A stretch of DNA of 49,278 nt. Source: a virus. The translations under genes were made by a program, and so were the position numbers. Below are positions 35,882-44,546 of this stretch, piece by piece; position 1 is the stretch's first letter, and every line of letters starts with the position of its first letter. The notes below the pieces were generated by a model that did no database searches, was not told the origin of the DNA, and saw only the letters and a list, made by a program, of their open reading frames with translations. The stretch lies in IMG/VR virus record IMGVR_UViG_3300050821_003302, positions 1 to 49,278 of that record; one strand, 5' to 3'.

Positions 35882-36670
35882 ATGGCGGTAGCTCTAGACG
35901 TAGCCGGCGCTGGACAAAGCCAGCATGTGGTCAGTTCGCCAGTTACGTTTGTCTCGCCTCTGACAACCAGCGGGTCACTGGCAAACGGGGCCATCGTTGT
36001 AGGAATAGTATTCGGGGTAAAGACGGTCCCCGCTCTTGTTACCAGTGTAACATGGGGCGGTACCCAGACAATGACCGCCATTCCCAGCTCGACTCAACTA
36101 TCGAGTGGGGCCAATGGTGCCACGGTCTTCTACGGTCTGGTCGGGGTCAATAAGTTTGGCGCGCAGAATATTGTCATTACGTTCACTGGAGGGTCAGCTA
36201 CCGATATAACGCTCGTTGCCTGCTCGTGGACTGGGGTTGACCAGACAACGAGTTTTGCTGGTTCTGCGACCGGAGCAACCAGCACGGCCCCTGCAATAAC
36301 GGTTACGAGTCTGACCGGCAATGCCGTAATGGCAATCTTTGCCGATCTAACGGTTGGGTTTACGTCAACTAATAATACAAACCTGTTTCTCGACAACTCT
36401 CAAACACAATTCAATGCTGCGGGATTGAGGGCGGCTGGGGCATCGAGTGTAAGCTGCACGACCAATACGATTACATCAGAGGCATGGATTGCATCTGGTG
36501 TTAATATCATTGCAGTTGGCGCCGGTGCTGCGCCATTCTTCCAGACAGATTGGCCGGTTCCCGGGCGGACGACCTACGATCCTCGGGTTCAGCAGCAGCT
36601 AAACATAGTCAATCAGCAGACCAACCAGCAAACGACGCAGGGCCCAGTAACCGGCTCGCAATGCATGTAG
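35882..36670 (+). CDS. Beta-rich virion protein with DWP tail
   Basis: The 262 residues are beta-rich (VVSSPVTFVSPLTTSGSLANGAIVVGIVF...ITVTSLTGNAVMAIFADLTVG). The C-terminus has PFFQTDWPVPGRTTYDPRVQQQ, the same DWP motif repeated in the 38779 gene. It ends in a Gln-rich tail. Probably part of the same surface structure. Confidence 0.66.
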   Translation: MAVALDVAGAGQSQHVVSSPVTFVSPLTTSGSLANGAIVVGIVFGVKTVPALVTSVTWGGTQTMTAIPSSTQLSSGANGATVFYGLVGVNKFGAQNIVITFTGGSATDITLVACSWTGVDQTTSFAGSATGATSTAPAITVTSLTGNAVMAIFADLTVGFTSTNNTNLFLDNSQTQFNAAGLRAAGASSVSCTTNTITSEAWIASGVNIIAVGAGAAPFFQTDWPVPGRTTYDPRVQQQLNIVNQQTNQQTTQGPVTGSQCM

Positions 36671-38011
36671 ATGTATAATAGAAGCCGGATTCTAGTCGTT
36701 CCGAACAATCAGTTTCCGGGACAACCTGGTAATCCGGTTGGGTATGCGGCCTGGCCTGGGAATACTCTGTCGGGCAATTCCACCGTAACTCCTTGGCCAC
36801 CCACCATCGGTAATGGTGGGGTTACTTCTGGCCCAACTTGGGGTAGCGGAACCGCCAGCAATCCGACGATAGTAACCAATAAGTTGTTTGATACTGGTGT
36901 CCAGGGGAGCAGCTTTGCCAACTTCCTGGTATCGCTGAATGGAACGTCCAATGCCTCGCCAGCAAACTGGGTTGTGTTCCAGGGATGCTGGTTTCAGGGA
37001 AATGTTCTAACAGGATTTAATAATCTTTCGGCCCTGATAGACTGCGCATCTGCCGGGTCCACCAATATCATTTTTTCGTATTGTAGTTTCACCCCACGCG
37101 CGACCTTTAGTGCTGGTCCAGCCAATACGGCATGGGTTACACAAGCGTGGCCTTCTCCGCCGGCCGCGTCGTGGCCCTCATCTAGTGCCGCTAGTGGTCT
37201 AGATGATAATACGCTCGGCCTTGGCTGGATGCTCCCCAGGAACGATAGCTACCAATATGCTATGTTTGTGGGGTCGGCATCCGGGGGATTTATAACTTTA
37301 GATCATTGCGACGCATGGGGTGCCGCTGATCTCATACAGCCGGCCATGAGCAGCACCGCGCAGATCAATATAGTAGACTGTTGGCTGCACGATGGCAGGT
37401 TTGGATTTGGGCCGGTTTGGGATGTAACGCTTACATATCCCCCCGGGTTTTTCGTTTCAAGTTCCTCGCCTCCCACGATCTCTAACCAGTTTTCTGCCAA
37501 TACGACCGTTACTCCCGGCCAAGCCAATCCGGCAAGTAATGCAAATTGGTCGGCTGGCACCAACGATCACCAAGACGGCATTCTCCCCAACAACGGGGCG
37601 AGCAATCTATCAAATATGATGATCAGGCATAATACGATTGCCAGTCTTGGAAACACGAATGCCATAGCATTTCAGCACAACACTGGCGGCCTCTATCAGA
37701 AAATTTCTATCGTCAATAACTATCTAAGCGGCTACAATCACCCAATTGATTTTAATTCCTCTGGAAGCACGCCGATTACCGCGCAGGATAGCAATTTGGT
37801 CTTTACAGACAATGTCGTCGGCACAGATTTGCTGTTTGGCTCTGTCCTGCAAAGAGACCTGTCGCCACAGTTCAATAACATTGCGGGTTGCATCTGGCGC
37901 CGCAACAAATTGAAGGTTTATCCAGGCGACACCTGGTCTGGTCTCAATGCGAACGATGGGAAATTCATCTGGCCGGATACTACATTCAACAACACGGACT
38001 GGCCTAACTAA
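36671..38011 (+). CDS. Beta-helix-like protein with DWP end
   Basis: The 446 residues carry Asn/Gly-rich strands like a beta helix (FANFLVSLNGTSNASPANWVVFQGCWFQGNVLTG...NIIFSYCSF, IDCASAG, IVDCWLHDG, MMIRHNTIASLGNTNAIAFQHN) and end FNNTDWPN. Such proteins may bind or degrade surface glycans. There is no recognisable active site. Confidence 0.68.
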   Translation: MYNRSRILVVPNNQFPGQPGNPVGYAAWPGNTLSGNSTVTPWPPTIGNGGVTSGPTWGSGTASNPTIVTNKLFDTGVQGSSFANFLVSLNGTSNASPANWVVFQGCWFQGNVLTGFNNLSALIDCASAGSTNIIFSYCSFTPRATFSAGPANTAWVTQAWPSPPAASWPSSSAASGLDDNTLGLGWMLPRNDSYQYAMFVGSASGGFITLDHCDAWGAADLIQPAMSSTAQINIVDCWLHDGRFGFGPVWDVTLTYPPGFFVSSSSPPTISNQFSANTTVTPGQANPASNANWSAGTNDHQDGILPNNGASNLSNMMIRHNTIASLGNTNAIAFQHNTGGLYQKISIVNNYLSGYNHPIDFNSSGSTPITAQDSNLVFTDNVVGTDLLFGSVLQRDLSPQFNNIAGCIWRRNKLKVYPGDTWSGLNANDGKFIWPDTTFNNTDWPN

Positions 38012-38772
38012 TGGCTCGCAGTTTTAATGGCACCGATCAGTCATTCTATGCAGACCGTGGAACTGGTGCTCCGACCGGGTTGGCGACCGGCACCAGTTTC
38101 TCGATGGCGTGCTGGGTGAATTTTGCTGCCTTTCCTGGATCCGGGTCGCTGACATTTCTTGGCAAGGGCTTCGACGGCACAGACACAAACTATTTCTTTC
38201 AGGTTGACTCAACTCCGACGGTTCAGGTCGGGGCATTCAACGGGACCACGCAGGGGGTTAATGGATCGTATACAGCCGGCACTGGCGTCTGGACTCACAT
38301 CTACGGCGACTGGAATGGCTCCGTGTGGAGCATTTGGTTCAACGGGAATTCGCAAGCCTCTGGTAGCACCACGGGGCCATCAGTAATCGTTAATCCGCGC
38401 TACTTTGTCATGGCCGCTGCGGATGCCACAGGCACGGCCGGATCATTTACTCAGTGGACCAACTGCTCGTTAGCCGACTGTGCCGTGTGGAGTGGCCCGC
38501 TGAACTCGACGGACATTGGAAACATATCCGGAAAGACGCTTGGTGGTGGTCCCAACTCTGCTGGTCGCGCCAGCACTGCAACCAACACTGGCCGCACACT
38601 GCTGGGGTATTGGCCGCTTAACGGCTCAACCAACACCGAGACTGATCATTCGGCTAACGGCATAAACGCAACCGGCAGTGGGGCCACATCCCCAGGGGTT
38701 GTAGCCGACCCCATTCAACTCCAGCCGTTTGGATTTACGGCAGTAACCCTCATGGGCGCGATTTGTATGTGA
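38011..38772 (+). CDS. LamG/concanavalin-A-like protein
   Basis: The 253 residues start ARSFNGTDQSFYADRG and have FSMACWVNFAAFPGSGSLTFLGKGFDGT, GVWTHIYGDWNGSVWSIWFNG and LADCAVWSGPLNSTDI, the pattern of LamG-type lectin domains (FSMxxWVxF, W-x-H-I, A-V-W...L). Likely a glycan-binding module of the virion surface. It starts by one-base overlap. Confidence 0.75.
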   Translation: MARSFNGTDQSFYADRGTGAPTGLATGTSFSMACWVNFAAFPGSGSLTFLGKGFDGTDTNYFFQVDSTPTVQVGAFNGTTQGVNGSYTAGTGVWTHIYGDWNGSVWSIWFNGNSQASGSTTGPSVIVNPRYFVMAAADATGTAGSFTQWTNCSLADCAVWSGPLNSTDIGNISGKTLGGGPNSAGRASTATNTGRTLLGYWPLNGSTNTETDHSANGINATGSGATSPGVVADPIQLQPFGFTAVTLMGAICM

Positions 38773-38778
38773 TGATGG

Positions 38779-40740
38779 ATGGCCTTACTTCTCACCCAAA
38801 CTACCAGATTTGGGACGCAAACATATTCACGCACACAAACGCCCCGCTATCCGGCAACGCTCGGCTGGACGAATGCCAGCATACCGGCACCTCCAGCGCC
38901 GTTCGCGCAATACGATTGGCCGGTTCCTAAGGGCGCTAGGCCGGCTGGGTTTGACTGGATACGCAGTACACCGATCCAATTAATTGGATCGGATACTGTC
39001 TACGGAGCCCCTGGGCAGGTTCCGACCTATCCATTTCCGCCTCCGCAACTACCGCTCCGGGGCAGGGATTGGATTTGGTCAACACCGCTAAATCTTATCG
39101 GGCGGGACACGGTTTACGGGGCCCCCGGCCAAGTCCCAACTTATAATACGAATGCTCCCGTACGGCGCCCTGACGGCCCATTTGGCTTTATTGGCAGCCC
39201 TCCATCGGCAACGCCAGCGCCGTTTGCGCAGTATGACTGGCCCCTTGCTAAGACTACGCCGCCGAAGGCACGAGACTGGATTTGGTCAACCCAAATCCAA
39301 CTCATCGGGAAAGACACGGTTTACGGCGCGCCGGGGCAAGTACCGACTTATAATACCAATGCTCCAATACGAGCTGCTCTTGGTCCGTTTGGCTGGCTGA
39401 ATCCGGGGATTATCCCGTCTGGCACACCGTTTGCGCAATACGATTGGCCAGTTCCGAAGGTTACCCAATATAGCCCGCGCCCGTGGATTCTAAGCGGCCT
39501 ACAGGCGCCGGTAGTCGGGCCGGTTCCGTTTAACCAATACGACTGGCCACTTCCGCAAACAGCATCACTCTATCCGGTCCATAGGAATGGCTGGCTAGAC
39601 ACTATGATGGTGGTGTTCTCGCCGCCACCGACGAACTACGACTGGCCGCTACCGCAGAGGCCGGCGTATCCGACCGCGCTACAGACCTGGATACAAGCGG
39701 GGTCTACGGCTGCCGGCGTCATCAATCAGCCTGGGGCGATCTCGTTCTCGCCGCCCCAGCAGCCCAGACAGCCGGCCCGCAGGGGCTGGGAGTGGCCGAC
39801 CCCGATCAACCTGATCGGCAAGGACACGGTCTATGGGGCTCCGGGTCAGGTCCCGACTTACGATCTTCGGCCGCCCTTACGGGCGCCTATTTCTACCAAC
39901 CTGAATGGTTGGCTGAATTTCGGAATAGTGGTTGGTCCGGCTCCGTTCGCGCAATATGACTGGCCTGTACCACAGAGAACGAAGCAGCCGATCTTCTCAA
40001 TCGACTTTGATTCATTCCAGCCGGCGATAAATCCGTTTTTCCAGACGGATTGGCCCAATATGTTTGGGCCGGTATATCCAACCAGTTTACGAACCTGGAT
40101 ACAGCCCGGCTTTCAACCGCCCCCGACTCCGTTTTCCCAGACGGACTGGCCACAGGTACGCGCTACCGTTCGTCCGAGAGACTGGATTTGGTCAACGCCT
40201 ATCATCTTGATAGGTCAAGACACCGTTTACGGGGCACCTGGGCAGGTTCCTACATACGACCTGAGCCCGCCAAAACTGCGGCCTTATGCGGCCAATCTGA
40301 ATGGCTGGCTGAACCCAGGCATTACGGTAACGCCACCGCCGTTCTCGCAGACGAATTGGCCCACGCCACCGCGCGGGCCGACTCCCGGCAAAGATTGGAT
40401 TTGGAGCACCCCTCTAAATCTAATCGGCAAAGACACGATCGCCGGGGCCCCAGGTCAGGTTCTGACTTACCCGTTCCCGGTCCCGCAGAGGCCGCTGCCT
40501 AGAAGCGATTGGATATGGCCCACCCCCCTGGTCTTAATCGGCCAGGACAAGGTTTACGGGGCACCTGGGCAGGTTCCTACATACGACATTCAATTGGCCC
40601 CGCGCGGCAAGGTACTCCCGCCGCCCGGCTTCATAAGCTTCCCATATCCCGGGACTATCCCGGCGCCGTTCACGCAAAGCACTCAGCGTCCGCTTTTGAC
40701 GCTTCCGATTTATCCCGTGTTCTGGAAAGGACGATCTTAG
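38779..40740 (+). CDS. DWP / DTVYGAPGQVPTY repeat protein
   Basis: The 653 residues consist almost entirely of mixed short repeats rich in Pro, Trp, Tyr and Gln. Seven copies of LIGxDTVYGAPGQVPTY lie near residues 68, 105, 175, 345, 477, 548 and 586; about nine copies of PFxQ(Y/T)DWPxP are placed between them; and W-(I/L)xxG and DWIWSTPxxLIG link the units. There is no signal peptide or enzyme motif. I recognise DWP-repeat proteins from environmental alphaproteobacterial phages, with no assigned function. A fibrous or adhesive virion protein is likely. Confidence 0.75.
   Translation: MALLLTQTTRFGTQTYSRTQTPRYPATLGWTNASIPAPPAPFAQYDWPVPKGARPAGFDWIRSTPIQLIGSDTVYGAPGQVPTYPFPPPQLPLRGRDWIWSTPLNLIGRDTVYGAPGQVPTYNTNAPVRRPDGPFGFIGSPPSATPAPFAQYDWPLAKTTPPKARDWIWSTQIQLIGKDTVYGAPGQVPTYNTNAPIRAALGPFGWLNPGIIPSGTPFAQYDWPVPKVTQYSPRPWILSGLQAPVVGPVPFNQYDWPLPQTASLYPVHRNGWLDTMMVVFSPPPTNYDWPLPQRPAYPTALQTWIQAGSTAAGVINQPGAISFSPPQQPRQPARRGWEWPTPINLIGKDTVYGAPGQVPTYDLRPPLRAPISTNLNGWLNFGIVVGPAPFAQYDWPVPQRTKQPIFSIDFDSFQPAINPFFQTDWPNMFGPVYPTSLRTWIQPGFQPPPTPFSQTDWPQVRATVRPRDWIWSTPIILIGQDTVYGAPGQVPTYDLSPPKLRPYAANLNGWLNPGITVTPPPFSQTNWPTPPRGPTPGKDWIWSTPLNLIGKDTIAGAPGQVLTYPFPVPQRPLPRSDWIWPTPLVLIGQDKVYGAPGQVPTYDIQLAPRGKVLPPPGFISFPYPGTIPAPFTQSTQRPLLTLPIYPVFWKGRS
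40225..40260 (+). repeat. Exact 36-base direct repeat, copy 1
   Basis: GTTTACGGGGCACCTGGG... occurs here and at 40552-40587 without any change, 327 bases (109 codons) apart, within the repeat-protein gene. Other copies of the unit differ at silent positions, so this pair is recent. Confidence 0.85.
40552..40587 (+). repeat. Exact 36-base direct repeat, copy 2
   Basis: Second copy of the repeat at 40225-40260, in the seventh DTVYGAPGQVPTY unit (which has DKVYG). Recombination between the copies would remove or add 109 codons in frame. Confidence 0.85.
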
Positions 40741-41252
40741 TGGGAACCCGAAACCTAATTGGTGAAAGGTTTGGCCGCCTAACTGCCGTCATGTCCTATG
40801 GGGCGATGCCCTACGGCGGAAGGGCGTGGGCGTGTAACTGTGATTGCGGCAGATGGACGGTAACTGCCGCAAAAACTCTTCTAAACGGCCGAACAAAGTC
40901 ATGCGGCTGCCTTGCATCAGAGGTGCATTCGATAGCTGGCAAATTAACAATGACTAAGCATGGAATGTCTGGAACGCCAATGTTCCAGGGATGGCAAACA
41001 ATGATCATGCGCTGCCATAACCCCAACGTAAAATCCTATCCAAACTACGGCGGTCGCGGGATTTATGTTTGCGATCGCTGGCGCAAAAGCTTCGAGTTGT
41101 TTTTGTATGATGTCGGCAATCCTGGAGACGAAAGTCTTACGTTAGACCGCATAAATGTTAATGGCCCGTACGAGCCAGAAAACGTGCGTTGGGCGACAAG
41201 AAAAGAACAAGCACAAAACACACGAGCTAGGACGGCATACCGTGGGGACTGA
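40740..41252 (+). CDS. HNH/AP2-type homing-endonuclease-like protein
   Basis: It starts at GTG 40740, sharing a base with the previous TAG. The 170 residues have NLIGERFGRLTAV, CNCDCGRWTVTAAKTLLNGRTKSCGCL (a four-Cys zinc site), MRCHNPNVKSYPNYGGRGIYVCDRWRKSFELFLYDVG and LTLDRINVNGPYEPENVRWATRKEQAQNTR. This set is a known phage HNH/AP2 family of mobile endonucleases. It interrupts the structural cluster. Confidence 0.85.
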   Translation: MGTRNLIGERFGRLTAVMSYGAMPYGGRAWACNCDCGRWTVTAAKTLLNGRTKSCGCLASEVHSIAGKLTMTKHGMSGTPMFQGWQTMIMRCHNPNVKSYPNYGGRGIYVCDRWRKSFELFLYDVGNPGDESLTLDRINVNGPYEPENVRWATRKEQAQNTRARTAYRGD

Positions 41253-41706
41253 CTTACACTTTGTACCCGGCGAGTTCTACAGGATTTGCGACAGGACCGG
41301 ATTTGCTACACGCGCGCCCGCGACCAAGAAGGAATGGACCGGCCTTTACGTCAAAAAAGAGGTCTGGGAAATCCGGCAGCCGCAGGATTTCGTCAAGGGT
41401 GTTATTGACGATCAGACAGTCCCCGATCCGCGTTCTCGATCCATTGATACGTTCATCGGACCTCTCTGCACGAACATCGCGATCCAGGGCAGGCCTGGAG
41501 ACACGGTCCTTAACGTCAATTCATCCATCCGGTTTGTTGCGTTGGACAAGATCATTGTCGTTACCGATACCGTCTCGCTCTATACGAGCGTCGTTAGTAC
41601 ACCCTCCGCTACTCAAATCACCATTGCCAATCCCCTTCCATATTTTGCCTCTGTCGGGAATGAAATCACCGACCGGACGGCTATAGCGCAAGCGAATATC
41701 GGTTAA
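41242..41706 (+). CDS. Head/tail structural protein of podovirus type
   Basis: I chose GTG 41242 (VGTDLHFVPGEFYRICDRTGFATRAPATKKEWTGLYVKKEVWEIRQPQDFVKGVIDDQ). FYRICDRTGFKxR...EWxGLxVxxxxWExRQPQDFVKGV is a conserved pattern in proteobacterial podoviruses, next to the gp4-like gene. The start region resembles the start of the inserted HNH gene (GTGGGRAC). 154 residues. Confidence 0.75.
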   Translation: MGTDLHFVPGEFYRICDRTGFATRAPATKKEWTGLYVKKEVWEIRQPQDFVKGVIDDQTVPDPRSRSIDTFIGPLCTNIAIQGRPGDTVLNVNSSIRFVALDKIIVVTDTVSLYTSVVSTPSATQITIANPLPYFASVGNEITDRTAIAQANIG

Positions 41707-42695
41707 TGCCAACCTCCGGCACTGCGACTTTCAATTATAATCGCAATCAAATCATACTGAGGGCACTGCGCATTGTTGGTGCATTCGCGTCCGGTGAAAC
41801 GCCTGACGCCCAGTCGGTCACTGACGCATCAGACGCCATGAACGCCATGATCAAGGCGTGGAACGGGTCTGGCCTGCACATCTGGACCGAGGAAGAGGCC
41901 ATTCTTTTCCTTCAGGTCGGACAGCCCACTTACATTATTGGGGGTACAACAACCGATCACTGTGCCTATGGCGCGTCCTATAACGTGCCCACGTCCGGGC
42001 AGGGCTACAACAACACGACCCTACTCTCTAACGCCGGCCTTAGCACCACCATCTCGGTTGTGTCTGCCACGAACATCACTAACGGCGACAAGATCGGCGT
42101 GACCATGGACAACGGCGTTGTCTTTTGGACAACGGTCAATGGCGCGCCATCTGGCACGACGGTTACCCTTGCTAGTGCTCTGACAGATACAGCCGCGGCA
42201 GGTATGAATGTGTTCAATTATACTACCGATATTATACGTCCTCTGCGTGTTGTCTCTGGTCGCCGTTTTACTTTTGTTAACTCATTGGACACGCCGATGA
42301 TCCCGCTGTCGCGCATCGATTATCGGAATATGCCCAACAAGCTATCCACTGGGACGATCACGCAGTTCTTTTATGACCCTCGTGGTGGAGCTAACACGCA
42401 GGGTGTCATCAACTTGTGGCCAACTCCCTCGGATGCCCTCTCTGCCTTCAAGTTCACCTGGTACAGACCTCTCCAGGACATCACTACGCAGTCCCAAATT
42501 CCGGATCTCCCGACCGAGTGGCTGAATGCCATCATCTGGAATCTGGCTGCCGAAATCAGTCTGGAGTACGACGCACCTCCCCAGCGTATGCAGATGATTG
42601 ACCAGCGGGCCTCCCGCTACCTCGACTTGGCGGCCGGCTGGGATCGGGAAATCGAGTCTTACATGTTTGGCTTTAACGCAGACCAGACGAATTAA
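41706..42695 (+). CDS. P22 gp4-like head-tail adaptor
   Basis: The 329 residues begin TATFNYNRNQIILRALRIVGAFASGETPDAQSVTDASDAMNAMIKAWNGSGLHIWTEEEAILFL, a helical start, and end in LPTEWLNAIIWNLAAEISLEYDAPPQRMQMIDQRASRYLDLAAGWDRE. RxALRxVG...P...A...LNxMIKAW and the LPxEWxxAIIWNLAxELAxEY part are typical of podovirus tail accessory factors of the gp4 type, which bind the portal. A beta insert occupies the middle. Confidence 0.78.
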   Translation: MPTSGTATFNYNRNQIILRALRIVGAFASGETPDAQSVTDASDAMNAMIKAWNGSGLHIWTEEEAILFLQVGQPTYIIGGTTTDHCAYGASYNVPTSGQGYNNTTLLSNAGLSTTISVVSATNITNGDKIGVTMDNGVVFWTTVNGAPSGTTVTLASALTDTAAAGMNVFNYTTDIIRPLRVVSGRRFTFVNSLDTPMIPLSRIDYRNMPNKLSTGTITQFFYDPRGGANTQGVINLWPTPSDALSAFKFTWYRPLQDITTQSQIPDLPTEWLNAIIWNLAAEISLEYDAPPQRMQMIDQRASRYLDLAAGWDREIESYMFGFNADQTN

Positions 42696-44102
42696 ATGCA
42701 AATCCCGTTTGCGACGGAATCATACAAGCATCGCTCGCTTCCGATTTCCGCGCAGCGGTGTGTTAACGCATACGCGGAGAAGGAGCCACAGGGCGCCAAG
42801 ACGCAAATTGCCGTGCTTGGAATGCCTGGGCTGACGCTGTTTGCCACGGTTGGGTCTGGCCCAATCCGGGGGATGCATCTCATGGGGGGCACTTTGTTCG
42901 TCGTCTCTGGGATGTTTCTTTATCAGGTGAACCCCAACGGAACATCCACGCTGCTTGGCGGGCAAGTAACTGGAACCAATGTTGTCAGCATGGCTGACAA
43001 TGGAACACAGGTCATTATCGTCAATGGCGTGAATGGCTGGATTTGGTCGGCGACCAATGGGTTCCAGACAATCAACAGCATCAATTTCTTCCCATCAACG
43101 TCGGTTGTGTTCTTTGACAGCTATTTCGTTCTAAGCAGGGACGGGACTAACCAGTTTTTCATTTCAGCCATTCTGGATGGAACCACCTTCAATGGGCTGG
43201 ATTTCGCATCTGCGGAAGTTTCGTCGGATTTTGTTCTGGCAATCGTCAACCAGCAAGAAAACCTCCTTATCTTCGGACAGCGAACCATCGAAACATGGTA
43301 CGACGCCGGAGCCGTCCAATTCCCCTTTCTACGAGTTGACGGGGGAACGATCGAACGTGGTACTGCTGCGGCACTTACGCCGATCAAGGAAGATAACTCC
43401 GTCTTCTTCTTAGGGGATGATATTGTCTTCTATCGATTGGATGGAACCCAGCTAAGGAGAGTGAGTCAACATGCCATCGAGGAAACTTGGCAAAACTACA
43501 CAATCGTCTCAGACGCCTACACGTTCTCGTACACGTTCGAGGGACACAAGTTCATTGTCCTTCAATTTCCCTCAGCTAACGCAACCTGGGTCTATGATAT
43601 CTCGACCGGTCTGTGGCATGAACGTGAGTCATGGGACCTTAATAATAACTCATACGGAAAGTGGCGCGGCAATTACGCGATCGGAGCTTATAACCAAGTA
43701 TTGGTTGGAGATGCGTTCTCAGGCCAGATAGGCTTCATTGACGAGACGGTGGCTACCGAGTTCGGGAACACCACTCGCCTCCTGATGGTTAGTCCGGTGA
43801 TTCACAATGACAGAAAACGTTTGTTTCATTCCCGTTTCGAGCTTGACATGGAAAGCGGCGTTGGAACAGCTACAGGACAAGGGGCAAACCCCCAAGCAAT
43901 GCTTGACTGGTCAGACGACGGCGGAAGAACATTCAAGAACTTCCAACTCTGGCACAGCATTGGGGCCATTGGGGCTTACACCCAAAGACTTCGTTGGTTA
44001 AGGCTAGGGCAGGCTCGCCAGCGTTATTATAGGCTGACGATTTCCGACCCGGTCAGGCGGTCTGTGATCGCGGCTAATGCTGATATTTCGGCCGGAATGT
44101 AA
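42696..44102 (+). CDS. P22 gp10-like DNA-stabilisation protein
   Basis: The 468 residues begin MQIPFATESYKHRSLPISAQRCVNAYAEKEPQGAKTQIAVLGMPGLTLFATVGSGPIRGMH, the signature start of the P22 gp10 family (SYxxRSxPxSAQRxVNxYxE...PGLxxFA). The remainder shows beta-propeller-like strands. It forms the tail hub below gp4 and keeps DNA in. Gene order agrees. Confidence 0.88.
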   Translation: MQIPFATESYKHRSLPISAQRCVNAYAEKEPQGAKTQIAVLGMPGLTLFATVGSGPIRGMHLMGGTLFVVSGMFLYQVNPNGTSTLLGGQVTGTNVVSMADNGTQVIIVNGVNGWIWSATNGFQTINSINFFPSTSVVFFDSYFVLSRDGTNQFFISAILDGTTFNGLDFASAEVSSDFVLAIVNQQENLLIFGQRTIETWYDAGAVQFPFLRVDGGTIERGTAAALTPIKEDNSVFFLGDDIVFYRLDGTQLRRVSQHAIEETWQNYTIVSDAYTFSYTFEGHKFIVLQFPSANATWVYDISTGLWHERESWDLNNNSYGKWRGNYAIGAYNQVLVGDAFSGQIGFIDETVATEFGNTTRLLMVSPVIHNDRKRLFHSRFELDMESGVGTATGQGANPQAMLDWSDDGGRTFKNFQLWHSIGAIGAYTQRLRWLRLGQARQRYYRLTISDPVRRSVIAANADISAGM

Positions 44103-44546
44103 ATGGCCATCAGCGCGGCTGCACAACAGACGCCGGTTGTTACTCCGTCTACCAACCTTCAGTTTGTGGACAAGAACGGCTACCTTACCCAAACCGGAAA
44201 GCTGGTTCTTCAGCAGTACCATGATTTCATGGTCAATATGGCTCGGATCATCCCAGCCAACGCTACAACGGTTTCTAACGTAATTACTCTAACGCTTCTG
44301 CCAGTCCAGCCGGTAGTTACCCAATATGCGATTTTCGACACCTACGGATTTGTGGCTGATTCTACTTCCACTGGGTTGCTTACTGCTGTCGTTGTTACTG
44401 CTACTGGCCAGCTTGCTACACTGAAGGTCTTCAAGAACAACGGTGCGGCGCAGGCCACGACGGGCGACGTGGTTGTCAGCAGTCAGTACTTCCTGACCTA
44501 TGTAGACTCGCTCAATTCGGGTGCCGGAGGGTTTGTATTGAGATGA
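44103..44546 (+). CDS. Tail/ejection-region protein, 147 residues
   Basis: The product starts with a helical part (DKNGYLTQTGKLVLQQYHDFMVNMARII) and continues beta-rich (VVTQYAIFDTYGFVADSTSTGLLTAVVV). It follows the gp10-like gene, where P22 has the tail needle gp26, but the composition does not show the needle's coiled coil. Function open. Confidence 0.65.
   Translation: MAISAAAQQTPVVTPSTNLQFVDKNGYLTQTGKLVLQQYHDFMVNMARIIPANATTVSNVITLTLLPVQPVVTQYAIFDTYGFVADSTSTGLLTAVVVTATGQLATLKVFKNNGAAQATTGDVVVSSQYFLTYVDSLNSGAGGFVLR

Noticed and set aside
40050-40502. 150-codon frame inside the repeat-protein gene
   Set aside because: Out-of-frame reading of the repeats; begins and ends within them and has no ribosome site.
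38779-40740. CRISPR array
   Set aside because: The repeats are in-frame protein repeats with variable spacing and silent differences, not identical repeats with uniform spacers.
28408-41252. Diversity-generating retroelement among the adhesin-like genes
   Set aside because: No reverse transcriptase and no template/variable repeat pair with adenine-biased changes was seen.
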